From Marinibacterium sp050389775 (GTDB lineage: Bacteria > Pseudomonadota > Alphaproteobacteria > Rhodobacterales > Rhodobacteraceae), in the NCBI RefSeq assembly GCF_050389775.1, contig NZ_CP177144.1, forward strand, positions 992,001 to 1,056,000: DNA of 64,000 bases, given 5' to 3'. The position numbers and the translations under genes are program-made. The notes under the pieces were generated by a model. It was not told where the DNA came from, ran no database searches, and was given only the letters and a program-made list of their open reading frames with translations. Below, in pieces: positions 8,721 through 18,021 of the stretch; the stretch's first letter is position 1; every line of letters begins with the position of its first letter.

Positions 8721-10430
8721 TCAGAACAGGAAGTAACGCTGGGCCATCGGCAGTTCGCTGGCCGGTTCGCAGGTCAGCAATTCGCCGTCGGCGCGCACTT
8801 CGTAGGTCTCGGGGTTCACTTCGACATGGGGCATGGCATCGTTGAGCTTGAGGTCGGCCTTGCCCACTGTCCGGCAGCCTTTCACCGCCGCCGTCTGTTT
8901 CGCCAGCCCGATCTGGCCGCGCAGCCCGGCGGCCTGGGCGGCCTCGGACACGAAGAGCACGGCCGAGTTTTCGACCGACCGGCCATAGGCGCCGAACATC
9001 GGCCGCGAATAGACCGGCTGGGGCGTGGGAATCGAGGCATTGGGATCGCCCATCTGGGCGCAGGCGATGGTGCCGCCGACCAGCACCATTTCCGGTTTCA
9101 CGCCGAAAAAGGCCGGCGACCACAGCACGATGTCGGCGCGCTTGCCTTCCTCGATCGAGCCGATCTCGTGGCTCATGCCATGGGCCAGGGCCGGGTTGAT
9201 GGTGATCTTGGCGACATAGCGGCGGACGCGGAAATTGTCGTTGTCGCCGGTTTCCTCGGCCAGGCGCCCGCGCTGTTTCTTCATCTTGTCGGCGGTTTGC
9301 CAGGTGCGGATGGCCACCTCGCCGACCCGGCCCATGGCCTGGCTGTCGGACGCGATGATCGAAAAGGCGCCCATGTCGTGCAGGATGTCTTCGGCCGCGA
9401 TGGTCTCGCGCCGGATGCGGCTTTCGGCAAAGGCCACGTCCTCGGGGATCGACTTGTCGAGGTGGTGGCAGACCATGAGCATGTCCAGGTGCTCTTCGAG
9501 CGTGTTCACCGTGAAGGGCCGAGTCGGGTTGGTCGACGAGGGCAGAACATGCGATTCGCCGCAGATCTTGATGATGTCGGGGGCATGGCCGCCGCCGGCG
9601 CCTTCGGTGTGGAAGGCATGGATCGTCCGGCCTTTCATCGCGGCCACGGTGTTTTCGACGAACCCCGATTCGTTGAGCGTGTCGGTATGGATCATGACCT
9701 GCACATCCATGTCGTCGGCGACCGACAGACAGCAGTCGATCGCCCCGGGCGTGGTGCCCCAGTCTTCGTGCAGCTTCAGCGAACAGGCCCCGGCGTTGAT
9801 CATTTCGACCAGCGCGGCGGGCTGGCTGGCGTTGCCCTTGCCGGCCAGGCCGAAGTTCATCGGGAAGGCATCCAGCGCCTGCAGCATGCGCGTCAGGTGC
9901 CAGGGCCCGGGCGTGCAGGTCGTGGCCAGCGTGCCATGGGCCGGGCCGGTGCCGCCGCCCAGCATCGTCGTCACGCCCGAATGCAGGGCGTCCTCGATCT
10001 GTTGCGGGCAGATGAAGTGGATATGGCTGTCAAAGGCCCCGGCGGTGACGATCCGGCCTTCGCCGGCGATGACCTCGGTGCCGGGGCCGACGATGATGTC
10101 GACGCCGGGCTGGGTGTCGGGGTTGCCGGCCTTGCCGATCTTGGCAATGCGCCCATCCTTCAGGCCGATATCGGCCTTGTAGATGCCGGAATGGTCGACG
10201 ATCAGGGCATTGGTGATGACGGTGTCCACCGCGCCTTCGGCCCGGGTGGCCTGGGATTGGCCCATGCCGTCGCGGATGACCTTGCCGCCGCCGAACTTGA
10301 CCTCTTCGCCATAGGTCGTCAGGTCGCGCTCGACCTCGATGATCAGGTCGGTATCGGCCAGCCGCACCTTGTCCCCGGTGGTGGGGCCGAACATGGCGGC
10401 GTAATCGGCGCGGGATATGGTTGCGGGCAT
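8721..10430 (-). CDS. ureC: Urease alpha subunit UreC
   Basis: This 569-residue catalytic subunit hydrolyses urea to ammonia and carbamate. The dinickel site is complete: His136 and His138, carbamylated Lys219 (SLKLHED), His248, His274 and Asp362, with flap residues Cys321 and His322 (MVCHHLD). Numbering is two above the Klebsiella enzyme. It is full length, ending QRYFLF. The gene is separated from ureB by three non-urease genes, with a 79-bp gap to the preceding one. Confidence 0.98.
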   Translation of the reverse strand: MPATISRADYAAMFGPTTGDKVRLADTDLIIEVERDLTTYGEEVKFGGGKVIRDGMGQSQATRAEGAVDTVITNALIVDHSGIYKADIGLKDGRIAKIGKAGNPDTQPGVDIIVGPGTEVIAGEGRIVTAGAFDSHIHFICPQQIEDALHSGVTTMLGGGTGPAHGTLATTCTPGPWHLTRMLQALDAFPMNFGLAGKGNASQPAALVEMINAGACSLKLHEDWGTTPGAIDCCLSVADDMDVQVMIHTDTLNESGFVENTVAAMKGRTIHAFHTEGAGGGHAPDIIKICGESHVLPSSTNPTRPFTVNTLEEHLDMLMVCHHLDKSIPEDVAFAESRIRRETIAAEDILHDMGAFSIIASDSQAMGRVGEVAIRTWQTADKMKKQRGRLAEETGDNDNFRVRRYVAKITINPALAHGMSHEIGSIEEGKRADIVLWSPAFFGVKPEMVLVGGTIACAQMGDPNASIPTPQPVYSRPMFGAYGRSVENSAVLFVSEAAQAAGLRGQIGLAKQTAAVKGCRTVGKADLKLNDAMPHVEVNPETYEVRADGELLTCEPASELPMAQRYFLF

Positions 10431-10509
10431 CTGGGTGTGTCCTCGGCTTGGAGTGAGGGGCGCGTCAGCGGGCGCGCATATGCGGGAAAGGGGCGGGGCA
10501 GGGCATCGG

Positions 10510-10860
10510 TCAGTACCCCGTCATCTGGATGAGGTCTTTGGTCCGCTGGCGGGTCAGCCGGGCCATGCAGCTGGAGAACACCAGTGGCTGGATGGATCCT
10601 GTCGTGTAAGGCGCGGCCTCGGCCCAGCAATTGGCGTCGCGAAAGGCGATCCAGGCGCGTTGCGCCTTCAGCAGGTCCTCGCCGTGGCCGGTGCCGTCGT
10701 AAAACGCCTTGGCAGGTTTCCAGGCCGCGTTCAGCTCGGCATCGGCGGCCTTGAAATCGGCTTCGGCGCATGCGTTCATCTCGACCTGGGTGTTGCCCGG
10801 GCAGGCCGCTTGCGCCGCCACGGGCAGCAGCAGGAACGCGAGGCTAGGCAACAAACGCAT
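10510..10860 (-). CDS. LprI-like (DUF1311) secreted protein
   Basis: This 116-residue protein has a signal peptide (LLPSLAFLLLPVAAQA) and a short domain with paired cysteines, QVEMNACAEADF and FRDANCWAEA, typical of the lysozyme-inhibitor LprI/DUF1311 family. It should be periplasmic. The start overlaps the upstream CMD gene by 17 bp, and ureC follows 79 bp downstream. Its function in a urease locus is unclear. Confidence 0.75.
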   Translation of the reverse strand: MRLLPSLAFLLLPVAAQAACPGNTQVEMNACAEADFKAADAELNAAWKPAKAFYDGTGHGEDLLKAQRAWIAFRDANCWAEAAPYTTGSIQPLVFSSCMARLTRQRTKDLIQMTGY

Positions 10861-11239
10861 CGTCCACCTCGACCTGAAGCGCCGTGACCACGGCATTGGT
10901 CTGGGCCGCCATGCCGACCACGGCCAGCAATTCGCCGTACATCTCGTCCGACATGCCCTTGGCCCGGGCCGAGGCGGTGTGGGAATGCACGCAATAGCTG
11001 CAGCCATTGGCGGCCGAAACGGCGACATAGAGCATTTCCTTGACCAGCGGATCCAGCGCCCCGGGCGCCATCACCACCTTGAGCCGGTCCCAGGTCGCGC
11101 GCAGCAGGGCCGGATCATGGGCCAGGGCGCGCCAGAAATTGTTGACGTAATCGGTCTGCCGGGTCGCGCGGATCTCGTCGAAGACGGCGCGGGCCTCGGG
11201 CGACAGGTCGTCGTCGCTCAGCAGCGGGACGGTGCCCAT
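10844..11239 (-). CDS. Carboxymuconolactone decarboxylase/AhpD-family protein
   Basis: This 131-residue helical protein carries the AhpD-type redox motif GCSYCVHSH (Cys80, Cys83, His87). Such proteins act as peroxidase-related disulfide reductases or as decarboxylases; the CxxC with a histidine favours the redox type. Its ATG overlaps the cyclase stop by one base, so the two are coupled. The start was chosen at that overlap, and the upstream frame is a shadow. Confidence 0.85.
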   Translation of the reverse strand: MGTVPLLSDDDLSPEARAVFDEIRATRQTDYVNNFWRALAHDPALLRATWDRLKVVMAPGALDPLVKEMLYVAVSAANGCSYCVHSHTASARAKGMSDEMYGELLAVVGMAAQTNAVVTALQVEVDDAFVA

Positions 11240-12048
11240 CAGAGCACCGCCATGACCCGGGCCGGCCCGCCGGTGCCGCCGCCATGCTTGGGCGCGCCGA
11301 CAAAGACCGTGGCTCCCGTGGCCGGCAGGTCGGCCAGCCCGGCCAGGCATTCGATGCCGTAGCGCCCCGAGGGCAGCCAGCCGTAATGCACGGCGAAATC
11401 GGCCGACGAGCCGGGATCGAGCGACAGGGTGTCGACGCCGATGGCCGCGACGCCCATCTCGGCCAGCATGTCGGTGGCCGGCTTGGAAAACCCTGGAAAG
11501 GCGAAATTGCCGTCGGCATCGTTGCGGAACGAGGCATCACCGGCCTTCTCGGCCCAGCCCGAATACATCGCCACCAGCGCTCCGGCCGGAATGTCGCCAT
11601 GGGCCGAGACAAAGGCTTCGATATCCTCGGGCGACAGCATGGTGTTGGGCTCTTCGGCGGCCCGGGCCGAGATGTCGATGATGCACAGCGGGCAGACCAG
11701 GGTCTCGGGGGGCAGTTCGTCGACGGACAGGCCGTCTTCGGAGAAATGCAGCGGCGCGTCGATATGGGTGCCGGAATGTTCGTCATAGGTGACGCGGAAC
11801 AGCTGGTAGCCGGATTCGTCGAACTTGACGGTCTTTTCCATCGAGATCCCCGGCTCGCCCGAGAAGGTCGGGAAATCGGGGGTGAAGGTATGGGTCAGGT
11901 CGACGACCTTGCCCGTGGCCTGGGCCAGGGCCGGCCGCGCGGCGCCGGCGGCCAGGCCGACGATCCCGGTGGCCGCGGCCCCGCGGAACAGGTCGCGGCG
12001 CGACAGCATCCGGCTCTTCACACTTTCCATCACGCAAACATGGCACAT
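11239..12048 (-). CDS. Tat-exported cyclase-family (kynurenine formamidase-like) hydrolase
   Basis: This 269-residue protein has the metal motif HSGTHIDAPLH (residues 91-101) of the cyclase/formamidase family, which hydrolyses amides or lactones using a divalent metal. An N-terminal twin-arginine sequence, SRRDLFRG, followed by a hydrophobic stretch to about residue 43 predicts Tat export. The ATG at 12048 follows GGGGGAG; later ATGs at 12030 and 12009 would still keep the Tat motif. It lies between ureB and an AhpD-like gene. The substrate is unknown; an amide that releases ammonia or urea would suit the location, but this is inference. Confidence 0.8.
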   Translation of the reverse strand: MCHVCVMESVKSRMLSRRDLFRGAAATGIVGLAAGAARPALAQATGKVVDLTHTFTPDFPTFSGEPGISMEKTVKFDESGYQLFRVTYDEHSGTHIDAPLHFSEDGLSVDELPPETLVCPLCIIDISARAAEEPNTMLSPEDIEAFVSAHGDIPAGALVAMYSGWAEKAGDASFRNDADGNFAFPGFSKPATDMLAEMGVAAIGVDTLSLDPGSSADFAVHYGWLPSGRYGIECLAGLADLPATGATVFVGAPKHGGGTGGPARVMAVL

Positions 12049-12166
12049 TTCGGATACTCCCCCTGGAACGATGACGATGAACACTTGCCGGTCTGCCGGC
12101 GGGTCGGCTGGATGAGATGACGGCGGGTCTGGGTCTTTGGTGTCGTGACGTGGCGGCGGGCCCGGC

Positions 12167-12475
12167 TTAGTCGAGCGGGCCCATGACCTTCTGGTTGAAG
12201 CCGAAGATCCGGCGGGCGCCCGAGATCGGGATCAGGCTGACTTCGCGGGCCTGGCCCGGTTCGAACCGCACGGCGGTGCCGGCAGCGATGTCCAGGCGCA
12301 TGCCCCGGGCGGTCTCGCGGTCGAACTCCAGCGCCGGGTTGGTTTCGGCGAAATGGTAATGCGAGCCGACCTGGACCGGGCGGTCGCCGGTATTGGCGAC
12401 CATCAGGGTCAGGGCCGTGCGATCCGCGTTCAGCGTGATCTCGCCATCGGCCGGGATGACCTCGCCGGGGATCAT
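12167..12475 (-). CDS. ureB: Urease beta subunit UreB
   Basis: This 102-residue structural subunit starts MIPGEVIPADGEI and contains VGSHYHFAETNPAL and FEPGQAREV, all typical of UreB. It packs with UreA and UreC in the urease trimer of trimers. The start codon overlaps the stop of the small membrane protein gene upstream by 4 bp. It is followed by a 118-bp gap and then the cyclase gene. Confidence 0.97.
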   Translation of the reverse strand: MIPGEVIPADGEITLNADRTALTLMVANTGDRPVQVGSHYHFAETNPALEFDRETARGMRLDIAAGTAVRFEPGQAREVSLIPISGARRIFGFNQKVMGPLD

Positions 12476-12642
12476 GTGTTGCGCTTCACGATGATGGCGA
12501 TGACGGCCAGGATGGCGATGGCGGCCAGGCCCATCAGCAGGGTCGGATCGTCGGGATGGACATGGGGCAGGTCGGCGGAATGGGCCGAAGCGGCGGCCGG
12601 CAGGGTCAGGGTGGCCATGGCCAGGGCGGCGAGACGTTTCAT
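12472..12642 (-). CDS. 56-residue putative membrane/periplasmic protein between ureA and ureB
   Basis: An ATG at 12642 opens a 56-codon frame whose stop overlaps the ureB start by 4 bp (ATGA). The product has an N-terminal signal (MKRLAALAMATLTLPAAASA), a short histidine-bearing segment AHSADLPHVHPDD, and a C-terminal membrane helix LLMGLAAIAILAVIAIIV ending KRNT. The exact coupling to ureB, codon use and signal structure support a real gene. I do not recognise the family; the histidines could bind nickel or another metal in the periplasm, which is inference. Confidence 0.75.
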   Translation of the reverse strand: MKRLAALAMATLTLPAAASAHSADLPHVHPDDPTLLMGLAAIAILAVIAIIVKRNT

Positions 12643-12660
12643 CGGGGTCGTGTCCTTCTG

Positions 12661-12963
12661 TCAGCGGATCGGGTTGTGGACGGTCACCAGCTTGGTGCCA
12701 TCGGGAAAGGTCGCTTCGACCTGCACTTCGTGGATCATCTCGGGGATGCCGTCCATGCATTGGTCGCGGGTGATCACCCGGGCCCCGGCCTGCATCAGAT
12801 CGGCGACCGACCGGCCGTCGCGGGCGCCTTCGACCACGGCGTCGGTGATCAGGGCGATGGCCTCGGGGTGGTTCAGCTTGACGCCCCGGGCCAGGCGCTT
12901 GCGGGCGACCTCGGCGGCCATGGCGACCAGGAGCTTGTCTTTTTCGCGGGGGGTCAGTTGCAT
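12661..12963 (-). CDS. ureA: Urease gamma subunit UreA
   Basis: This 100-residue structural subunit begins MQLTPREKDKLLVAMAAEVA and contains VKLNHPEAIALI and FPDGTKLVTVHNPI, the family signatures. It starts one base after the ureD stop. The small-protein gene starts 18 bases after it, so ureD, ureA, the small gene and ureB form one transcription unit. Confidence 0.97.
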   Translation of the reverse strand: MQLTPREKDKLLVAMAAEVARKRLARGVKLNHPEAIALITDAVVEGARDGRSVADLMQAGARVITRDQCMDGIPEMIHEVQVEATFPDGTKLVTVHNPIR

Positions 12964-12964
12964 G

Positions 12965-13810
12965 TCAGATGGTCCAGGTCCGGGGCAATGGGGTCGTCGA
13001 AAGGCATGCGATCAGCGGTAACAGGTGCTGCCGCAGGGTGAAACCGTCGCGGGCGAGCAGCCGGGCAAAGAGCAGACCTTCGCGGATCAGGCTCACCCCT
13101 CCCTCCGGCGGGAGGGTCTCGCGGGCGACGGCAAGGAACCGCTCGGCATCGGGCGCGGCATAGAGCACCGTGGCCATGGCCCCGGCGCCGTCGGCCACGG
13201 CCGGGCGGGCCAGGTGGGCGGTGATGTCGCCCTGCAGGGCGGTGCGGTCGGCAAACAGCAGGGCGCCGTCGCGGCGGATGTCGATCCGGTCGGCCAGCCG
13301 GCCGTGGCGCAGGGTCTCGCCCATGGCATGGCGGCCGAAGACCAGCGGTTCGACCAGCAGCAGCCGGGCGTCGCCATGCAGGTCGACGGCCAGGCGGCGA
13401 TCGATGGCCGCGCCGTCGAACAGGATGGTTTCCTGGGGCAGCCAGTCGAGCCGGGCCCCGGGCTGGACGGTCAGCCGGTTGCGGATGCGCCCGGTCTCGT
13501 CGGGCTGGGCGCGATAGGCCCGTTCGGCGGCCTGGGTGGTCAGCACGAGATGGGTGTCGGCCCCGGCCGTGGCGGAGATGTCGAAGCGGTCGCCGCCGGT
13601 CACGCCGCCGCCGGTGTTCAGCAGCACGGCATCCAGGGCATTACCCCGGGAGCGGGGAAACAGGGCCTTGAGCGAGCCTTGCTGGCGCAGGTCGTCCAGC
13701 ACGCTGGCCATGGCAGAGCCCCGGGCCATGGCCTTGGACGACAGGCGCACCTGACCCCGGGCGCGCGGCTGCTTGGCGCGGGTCAGCGGCACGGCGAGGC
13801 TGGCGGTCAT
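12965..13810 (-). CDS. ureD: Urease accessory protein UreD
   Basis: This 281-residue protein has the UreD/UreH signatures LLNTGGGVTGGDRF and LTTQAAERAYR near residues 65-100 and LPQETILFDGA mid-protein. UreD binds apo-urease and recruits UreF and UreG for nickel loading. It is the first gene of the minus-strand urease unit and is adjacent to ureA. A 690-bp non-coding region lies upstream. Confidence 0.95.
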   Translation of the reverse strand: MTASLAVPLTRAKQPRARGQVRLSSKAMARGSAMASVLDDLRQQGSLKALFPRSRGNALDAVLLNTGGGVTGGDRFDISATAGADTHLVLTTQAAERAYRAQPDETGRIRNRLTVQPGARLDWLPQETILFDGAAIDRRLAVDLHGDARLLLVEPLVFGRHAMGETLRHGRLADRIDIRRDGALLFADRTALQGDITAHLARPAVADGAGAMATVLYAAPDAERFLAVARETLPPEGGVSLIREGLLFARLLARDGFTLRQHLLPLIACLSTTPLPRTWTI

Positions 13811-14503
13811 GGGGGCTCCTGGAACGTTCGGAGGCCAGATTGCGCAGGGGCTGGCCGGGCGACAAGGTCAACCGGGGGGCGATCCCGGGCGGATGGCTGT
13901 ATTCGTGGCGAAAATGGCAAAGCTGCCCGAATTCTGGGCGGTTCGCGAATTCGGGTCAAGGCCGGGCCGGCAGGGGCGCGGGGCGGGGCAATGTCGGGGC
14001 CGGGCAGGGCCGTGTCGCGACACTGCGGGGCAGCGGTGGCGCGTGGGAGGTCAGCGGCGGCCCTGGGGGCGGGCCGGGGGGCGGACCAGGTCGCCATGGG
14101 CCGGGGCCGCGCCGATATCGGGCGGGGCGATGTTGACCTGGGGGCAGGACTTGGCCGGGGGCGGGACAGTGCCGGGGTTGGGCCAGGCCGCCACAGGGGT
14201 CTTTAACATTGGGTAGGGAGGCGGCCTGAGGTTGGGCGAAACCGTGCAGAGGCGATCATGTCACCGCAAGGCGGAGCCGCGTCGATGCGGGGCGGGCCGA
14301 AGTTGGCCCGGGACCAGGGCCGGCGCGGGGTGGGCGGCATGGTGCGATGGCCCGGCCGGGCACGGGGCGCGGCTTGCCATATCGCGGGCCATTTCGCAGG
14401 ATGGGCGCCACAGCCGACGGGGCCATGGCGCCCCCTTGCCGCGTGGAGAAAGCGACATGCCCGACCGACTGCCCGTTTCCCGCCCCTGCCGCGCAGGTGG
14501 GGC
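13811..14503. other. 693-bp non-coding region between divergent ureD and GT61 gene
   Basis: No convincing gene is seen; several long frames on both strands are GC-driven shadows with biased composition. An inverted repeat CCCGAATTC (13926-13934) and GAATTCGGG (13947-13955) lies about 120 bases upstream of ureD. An AT-richer patch, TCTTTAACATTGGG, near 14200-14215 could be a promoter for the GT61 gene. Both promoters should lie here. Confidence 0.5.
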
Positions 14504-15691
14504 ATGACCGGCGCGCCCGCCGCCGCCGGCCTCACCGCGCTGGACCAGCCCAGCCCGCTGGGCGGCTGGTCGGACAGCCTGGCCCGGCTGGATGGCGCGC
14601 TGGTCGTGCCGCCCCAGGTCTCGGGCTTTCAGCAACAGGCCGGCATCCTGGCCGCCGATGGCCGCTATTGCCCCGAAGGCGCCCTGTGGCGGCGGTTTCG
14701 CCCGCTGACGCTGGAGCCCGACCCGGTGACCGGGCCGGTGGCCGACCTGCCCGGGCGCTGGCTGTGGGGCGGGGTGCTCTGGGCGCATTTCGGGCATTTC
14801 CTGGCGGAAAGCACGGCCCGGCTCTGGGCGTTGGACCACCTTGCCGGCCTGGTCGACGGGCCGCTGGACGGCGTTCTGTTCATGCCCAAGCGGCCGCGCA
14901 ACGGTGAGAAGATCACCGGCTACCAGGCCGATTTCTTCCGGCTGATGGGCGTCGACGTGCCGATCCGCGTGGCCACCGGGCCGATGCGGGTGGAACAGTT
15001 GGTCGTGCCGGGGCAGGGCTTTGGGCTGGGCGAGATCTCGGCCGGGACGGACAAGGTTCGCGCCCAGTTCGCCGACCGCTTTGCCCGCGACGTCGCGCCG
15101 GACGGGCCCGAGAGGCTGTATGTCAGCCGCTCGGCCCTGGGCTTTGCCAAGGGCAGCATCCTGGGCGAAACGCGCATGGAGGAACGGCTGGCCGAAGAGG
15201 GCTACGAGATCTTTCACCCCCAGGCCCATTCGATGGAAACCCAGGTCGCGCGCTACCGGGCGGCGCGGCAGGTCGTGGCGACGGATGGGTCGGCGCTGCA
15301 CCTGCTGGCCATGGCCCGGCCCGCCGGCCAGAGGCTGGCCATCGTGGCGCGCCGTCAATCCTCGGCCGTCGAGCTGCTGATCCGCCACGTGTCCAGCTTT
15401 ACCGGCGCCGACCCGCTGCTGGTCGATGCGCTGCGCCGGTCCTGGTTCCCCGACGGGCGCAAGGCCAACAAGCGCCATGCCCTGGGCGAGCTGGACCTGG
15501 CCGCCGTGGGGCGCCAGCTGGAAGCGGCCGGGCTGATCGGCAATGCTGCGGCCTGGACCAACCTCAGCGAAGACGAGGTGCAGGCCGCGCTGGCCTCGAC
15601 CGGGCAGGGCTGGCACCTCAAGCGCTGGCAGAAACGGCGCGATGCGGCAGAGGCGGGTGACGGCGAGGATGGGGCCAGCGACGCGGCCTGA
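14504..15691 (+). CDS. GT61 (DUF563) glycosyltransferase
   Basis: This 395-residue protein has the DUF563 C-terminal signature with VVATDGSALHLLAMARP (around residue 258), plus AHFGHFLAESTAR and RLYVSRS in the body. Family members transfer sugars in capsule or other surface polysaccharides. The start at 14504 follows AGGTGGGG; the longer upstream frame is not family-like. No transmembrane segment is evident. It stands alone, with no glycan neighbours within several kb. The acceptor is unknown. Confidence 0.75.
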   Translation: MTGAPAAAGLTALDQPSPLGGWSDSLARLDGALVVPPQVSGFQQQAGILAADGRYCPEGALWRRFRPLTLEPDPVTGPVADLPGRWLWGGVLWAHFGHFLAESTARLWALDHLAGLVDGPLDGVLFMPKRPRNGEKITGYQADFFRLMGVDVPIRVATGPMRVEQLVVPGQGFGLGEISAGTDKVRAQFADRFARDVAPDGPERLYVSRSALGFAKGSILGETRMEERLAEEGYEIFHPQAHSMETQVARYRAARQVVATDGSALHLLAMARPAGQRLAIVARRQSSAVELLIRHVSSFTGADPLLVDALRRSWFPDGRKANKRHALGELDLAAVGRQLEAAGLIGNAAAWTNLSEDEVQAALASTGQGWHLKRWQKRRDAAEAGDGEDGASDAA

Positions 15692-15902
15692 ACCGGCCGG
15701 CGCGCGGACCCTGGGGGCGGTCTGACGCGCCGTCCCTTGCCGATTTTGCGAAATTCCGTTTTGCATCGCGGAACCGTCCGGCTAGGTATATCCTTGGGCC
15801 GGGCCGGCGCGACACGAGTCAGCCGGGCCGGGCGGCCGCTTGGGAGGGCGGGCCGCAACGGGATCAGGGCGCAGGCCGCCCGCAGGAGGGGAGGACAGGA
15901 CC

Positions 15903-17999
15903 ATGCCTGACGCCATCGCTTACGACTTGCAGGGCGATATCGCCATTCTCAAGGCCCAGAACCCGCCGGTGAACGCCCTGGGCCATGCCGTGCGCCAGGG
16001 GCTGATCGACGGGATCGAGCGGGCCGAACGCGAGGGGGCGCGGGCCGTGGTCATCCATGGTGACGGTTCGACCTATTTCGCCGGGGCCGATATCCGCGAA
16101 TTCGGCAAGCCGCCGCAGGAACCGCACCTGCCCGATGTCTGCAACCGGATCGAAGCCTCGCCGCTGATCGTGGTGTCGGCCATGCACGGCACGGCCCTGG
16201 GCGGCGGGCTGGAAATCGCGCTGTCGACCCATTACCGCATCGCCGTGCCCTCGGCACGGATGGGCCTGCCCGAAGTGCACCTGGGCCTGATCCCCGGGGC
16301 CACGGGCACGCAACGGCTGCCGCGCCTGATCGGTGTCGACAAGGCGCTGGACGTGATGACCACGGGCCGGCAGGTCGGCGCCCAGGAGGCGCTGGACCTT
16401 GGCCTGATCGACCGCATCGAGGATGGCGCGCCGGGGGTCAACGGGCTGGCCTATGCCCGCCAGCTGATCGACGAAGGCGCCCCGCGCCGGGCGGTGTCGG
16501 AACTGCCCGCGCCCGCGCCGATCGACTGGGATGCGACCTATGAGGCCGTGCTGAAACGCGGGCGCGGCCAGATCTCGCCGGCGATGTGCGTGCGTGCGGT
16601 GCAGGGGGCGTGCGAATTGCCCTTTGCCGAGGGCGTGGCCAATGAACGGCGGATCTTTCGCGAGCTGATGGACACCGACCAGCGGCAGGGCATGATCCAT
16701 GCCTTCTTTGCCGAGCGGGCGGTGGGCAAGCTGCCCGAGCTGAAAGGGGTCGAGCCGCGCCCGGTCGCGGCCATCGCGGTGATCGGCGGGGGCACGATGG
16801 GCAGCGGCATCGCGACGTCGGCCCTGATGGCCGGGCTGTCGGTGACCATGCTGGAAATGTCCCCCGAGGCCGCCGAAAAGGCCAAGGGGCGCATCGCAGG
16901 CAACCTGTCGGGCGCGCTGAAACGGGGCAAGATCGACCAGGCGGGCTTTGAGCGGCTGACCGAACAGGCGCTGACCCTGACGACATCCTATGACGACCTG
17001 GCCGAGGCCGACCTGATCATCGAGGCCGTTTTCGAAGAGATGTCGGTCAAGAAAGAGGTCTTTGCCAAGCTCGACGCCGTGGCCAAGCCCGGCGCGGTCC
17101 TGGCCTCGAACACGTCCTACCTGGACGTGGATGAAATCGCCGCCGCGACCTCGCGGCCCGGCGACGTGCTGGGCCTGCATTTCTTCTCGCCGGCCCATGT
17201 GATGAAGCTGCTGGAAATCGTGGTGGCCGACAAGACCGCGCCCGACGTGCTGGCCACCGGGTTCGCGCTGGGCAAGAAGATGGGCAAGGTGTCGGTGCGG
17301 GCGGGTGTTTGCGACGGGTTCATCGGCAACCGCATCCTCAGCCATTACCGCACGGCGGCCGATCACATGATCCTGGACGGCGCCTCGCCCTACCAGATCG
17401 ACGCCGCACTGGAATCCTTCGGCTTTGCCATGGGGCCCTTTGCCGTGGCCGACCTGGCCGGGCTGGACATCGGCTGGGCCGTGCGCAAGCGCAAGCGGGC
17501 CGAGGGGCTGCATCCGCAGGCCCGTGACAGTTCCTATGCAGACACGCTCTGCGAGGCCGGGCATTTCGGCCAGAAGACCGGCAAGGGCTATTACGATTAT
17601 GTCGCCGGGCCCAAGGCCCGCGTGCCCAACCCCGAGGTCATGCCCCTGATCGAGGCCGACCGCGCCGCCCAGGGCATCACCCCGCGCGACTTCACCGATG
17701 CCGAGATCCTGCGCCGCTACATGGCGGCCATGGTCAACGAAGCCGCCCGGGTCGTGGGCGAGGGCATCGCGCGGCGGCCCTTGGATGTCGATGTCACCCT
17801 GCTCTACGGCTACGGCTTCCCGCGCTATCGCGGCGGGCCGCTGAAATGGGCCGACATGGAAGGCCTGCCGGGCCTTTTGGACGATATCCGGGCATGGGCG
17901 GCCGAGGATGCCCATTTCTGGCAGCCCGCGCCGCTGCTGGAACAGCTGGTGGCCGAGGGGCGCAGCTTCGAGGATCTGAACAAGGAGGCGGCGGGCTGA
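15903..17999 (+). CDS. Bifunctional enoyl-CoA hydratase / 3-hydroxyacyl-CoA dehydrogenase (FadB/PimF-like)
   Basis: This 698-residue fusion has an N-terminal crotonase domain (oxyanion segment FAGADIREF, Glu in GGGLEIAL and in LPEVHLG) and a 3-hydroxyacyl-CoA dehydrogenase whose Rossmann motif VIGGGTMGSG lies near residue 297. It hydrates enoyl-CoA and oxidises the 3-hydroxyacyl-CoA with NAD. The ATG at 15903 follows a purine-rich GGAGGGGAGGA site. Two acyl-CoA dehydrogenases and a thioesterase follow on the same strand. This order resembles the pimeloyl-CoA (pim) operon, but the true chain substrate is unknown and no thiolase is present. Confidence 0.92.
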   Translation: MPDAIAYDLQGDIAILKAQNPPVNALGHAVRQGLIDGIERAEREGARAVVIHGDGSTYFAGADIREFGKPPQEPHLPDVCNRIEASPLIVVSAMHGTALGGGLEIALSTHYRIAVPSARMGLPEVHLGLIPGATGTQRLPRLIGVDKALDVMTTGRQVGAQEALDLGLIDRIEDGAPGVNGLAYARQLIDEGAPRRAVSELPAPAPIDWDATYEAVLKRGRGQISPAMCVRAVQGACELPFAEGVANERRIFRELMDTDQRQGMIHAFFAERAVGKLPELKGVEPRPVAAIAVIGGGTMGSGIATSALMAGLSVTMLEMSPEAAEKAKGRIAGNLSGALKRGKIDQAGFERLTEQALTLTTSYDDLAEADLIIEAVFEEMSVKKEVFAKLDAVAKPGAVLASNTSYLDVDEIAAATSRPGDVLGLHFFSPAHVMKLLEIVVADKTAPDVLATGFALGKKMGKVSVRAGVCDGFIGNRILSHYRTAADHMILDGASPYQIDAALESFGFAMGPFAVADLAGLDIGWAVRKRKRAEGLHPQARDSSYADTLCEAGHFGQKTGKGYYDYVAGPKARVPNPEVMPLIEADRAAQGITPRDFTDAEILRRYMAAMVNEAARVVGEGIARRPLDVDVTLLYGYGFPRYRGGPLKWADMEGLPGLLDDIRAWAAEDAHFWQPAPLLEQLVAEGRSFEDLNKEAAG

Positions 18000-18021
18000 G
18001 CCCCGCCACGGGAGGACCGAC

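Noticed and set aside
13773..14216. Open frame of 147 codons upstream of the GT61 gene
   Set aside because: It is glycine- and arginine-heavy, typical of GC-driven frames, with no ribosome site or recognisable motif.
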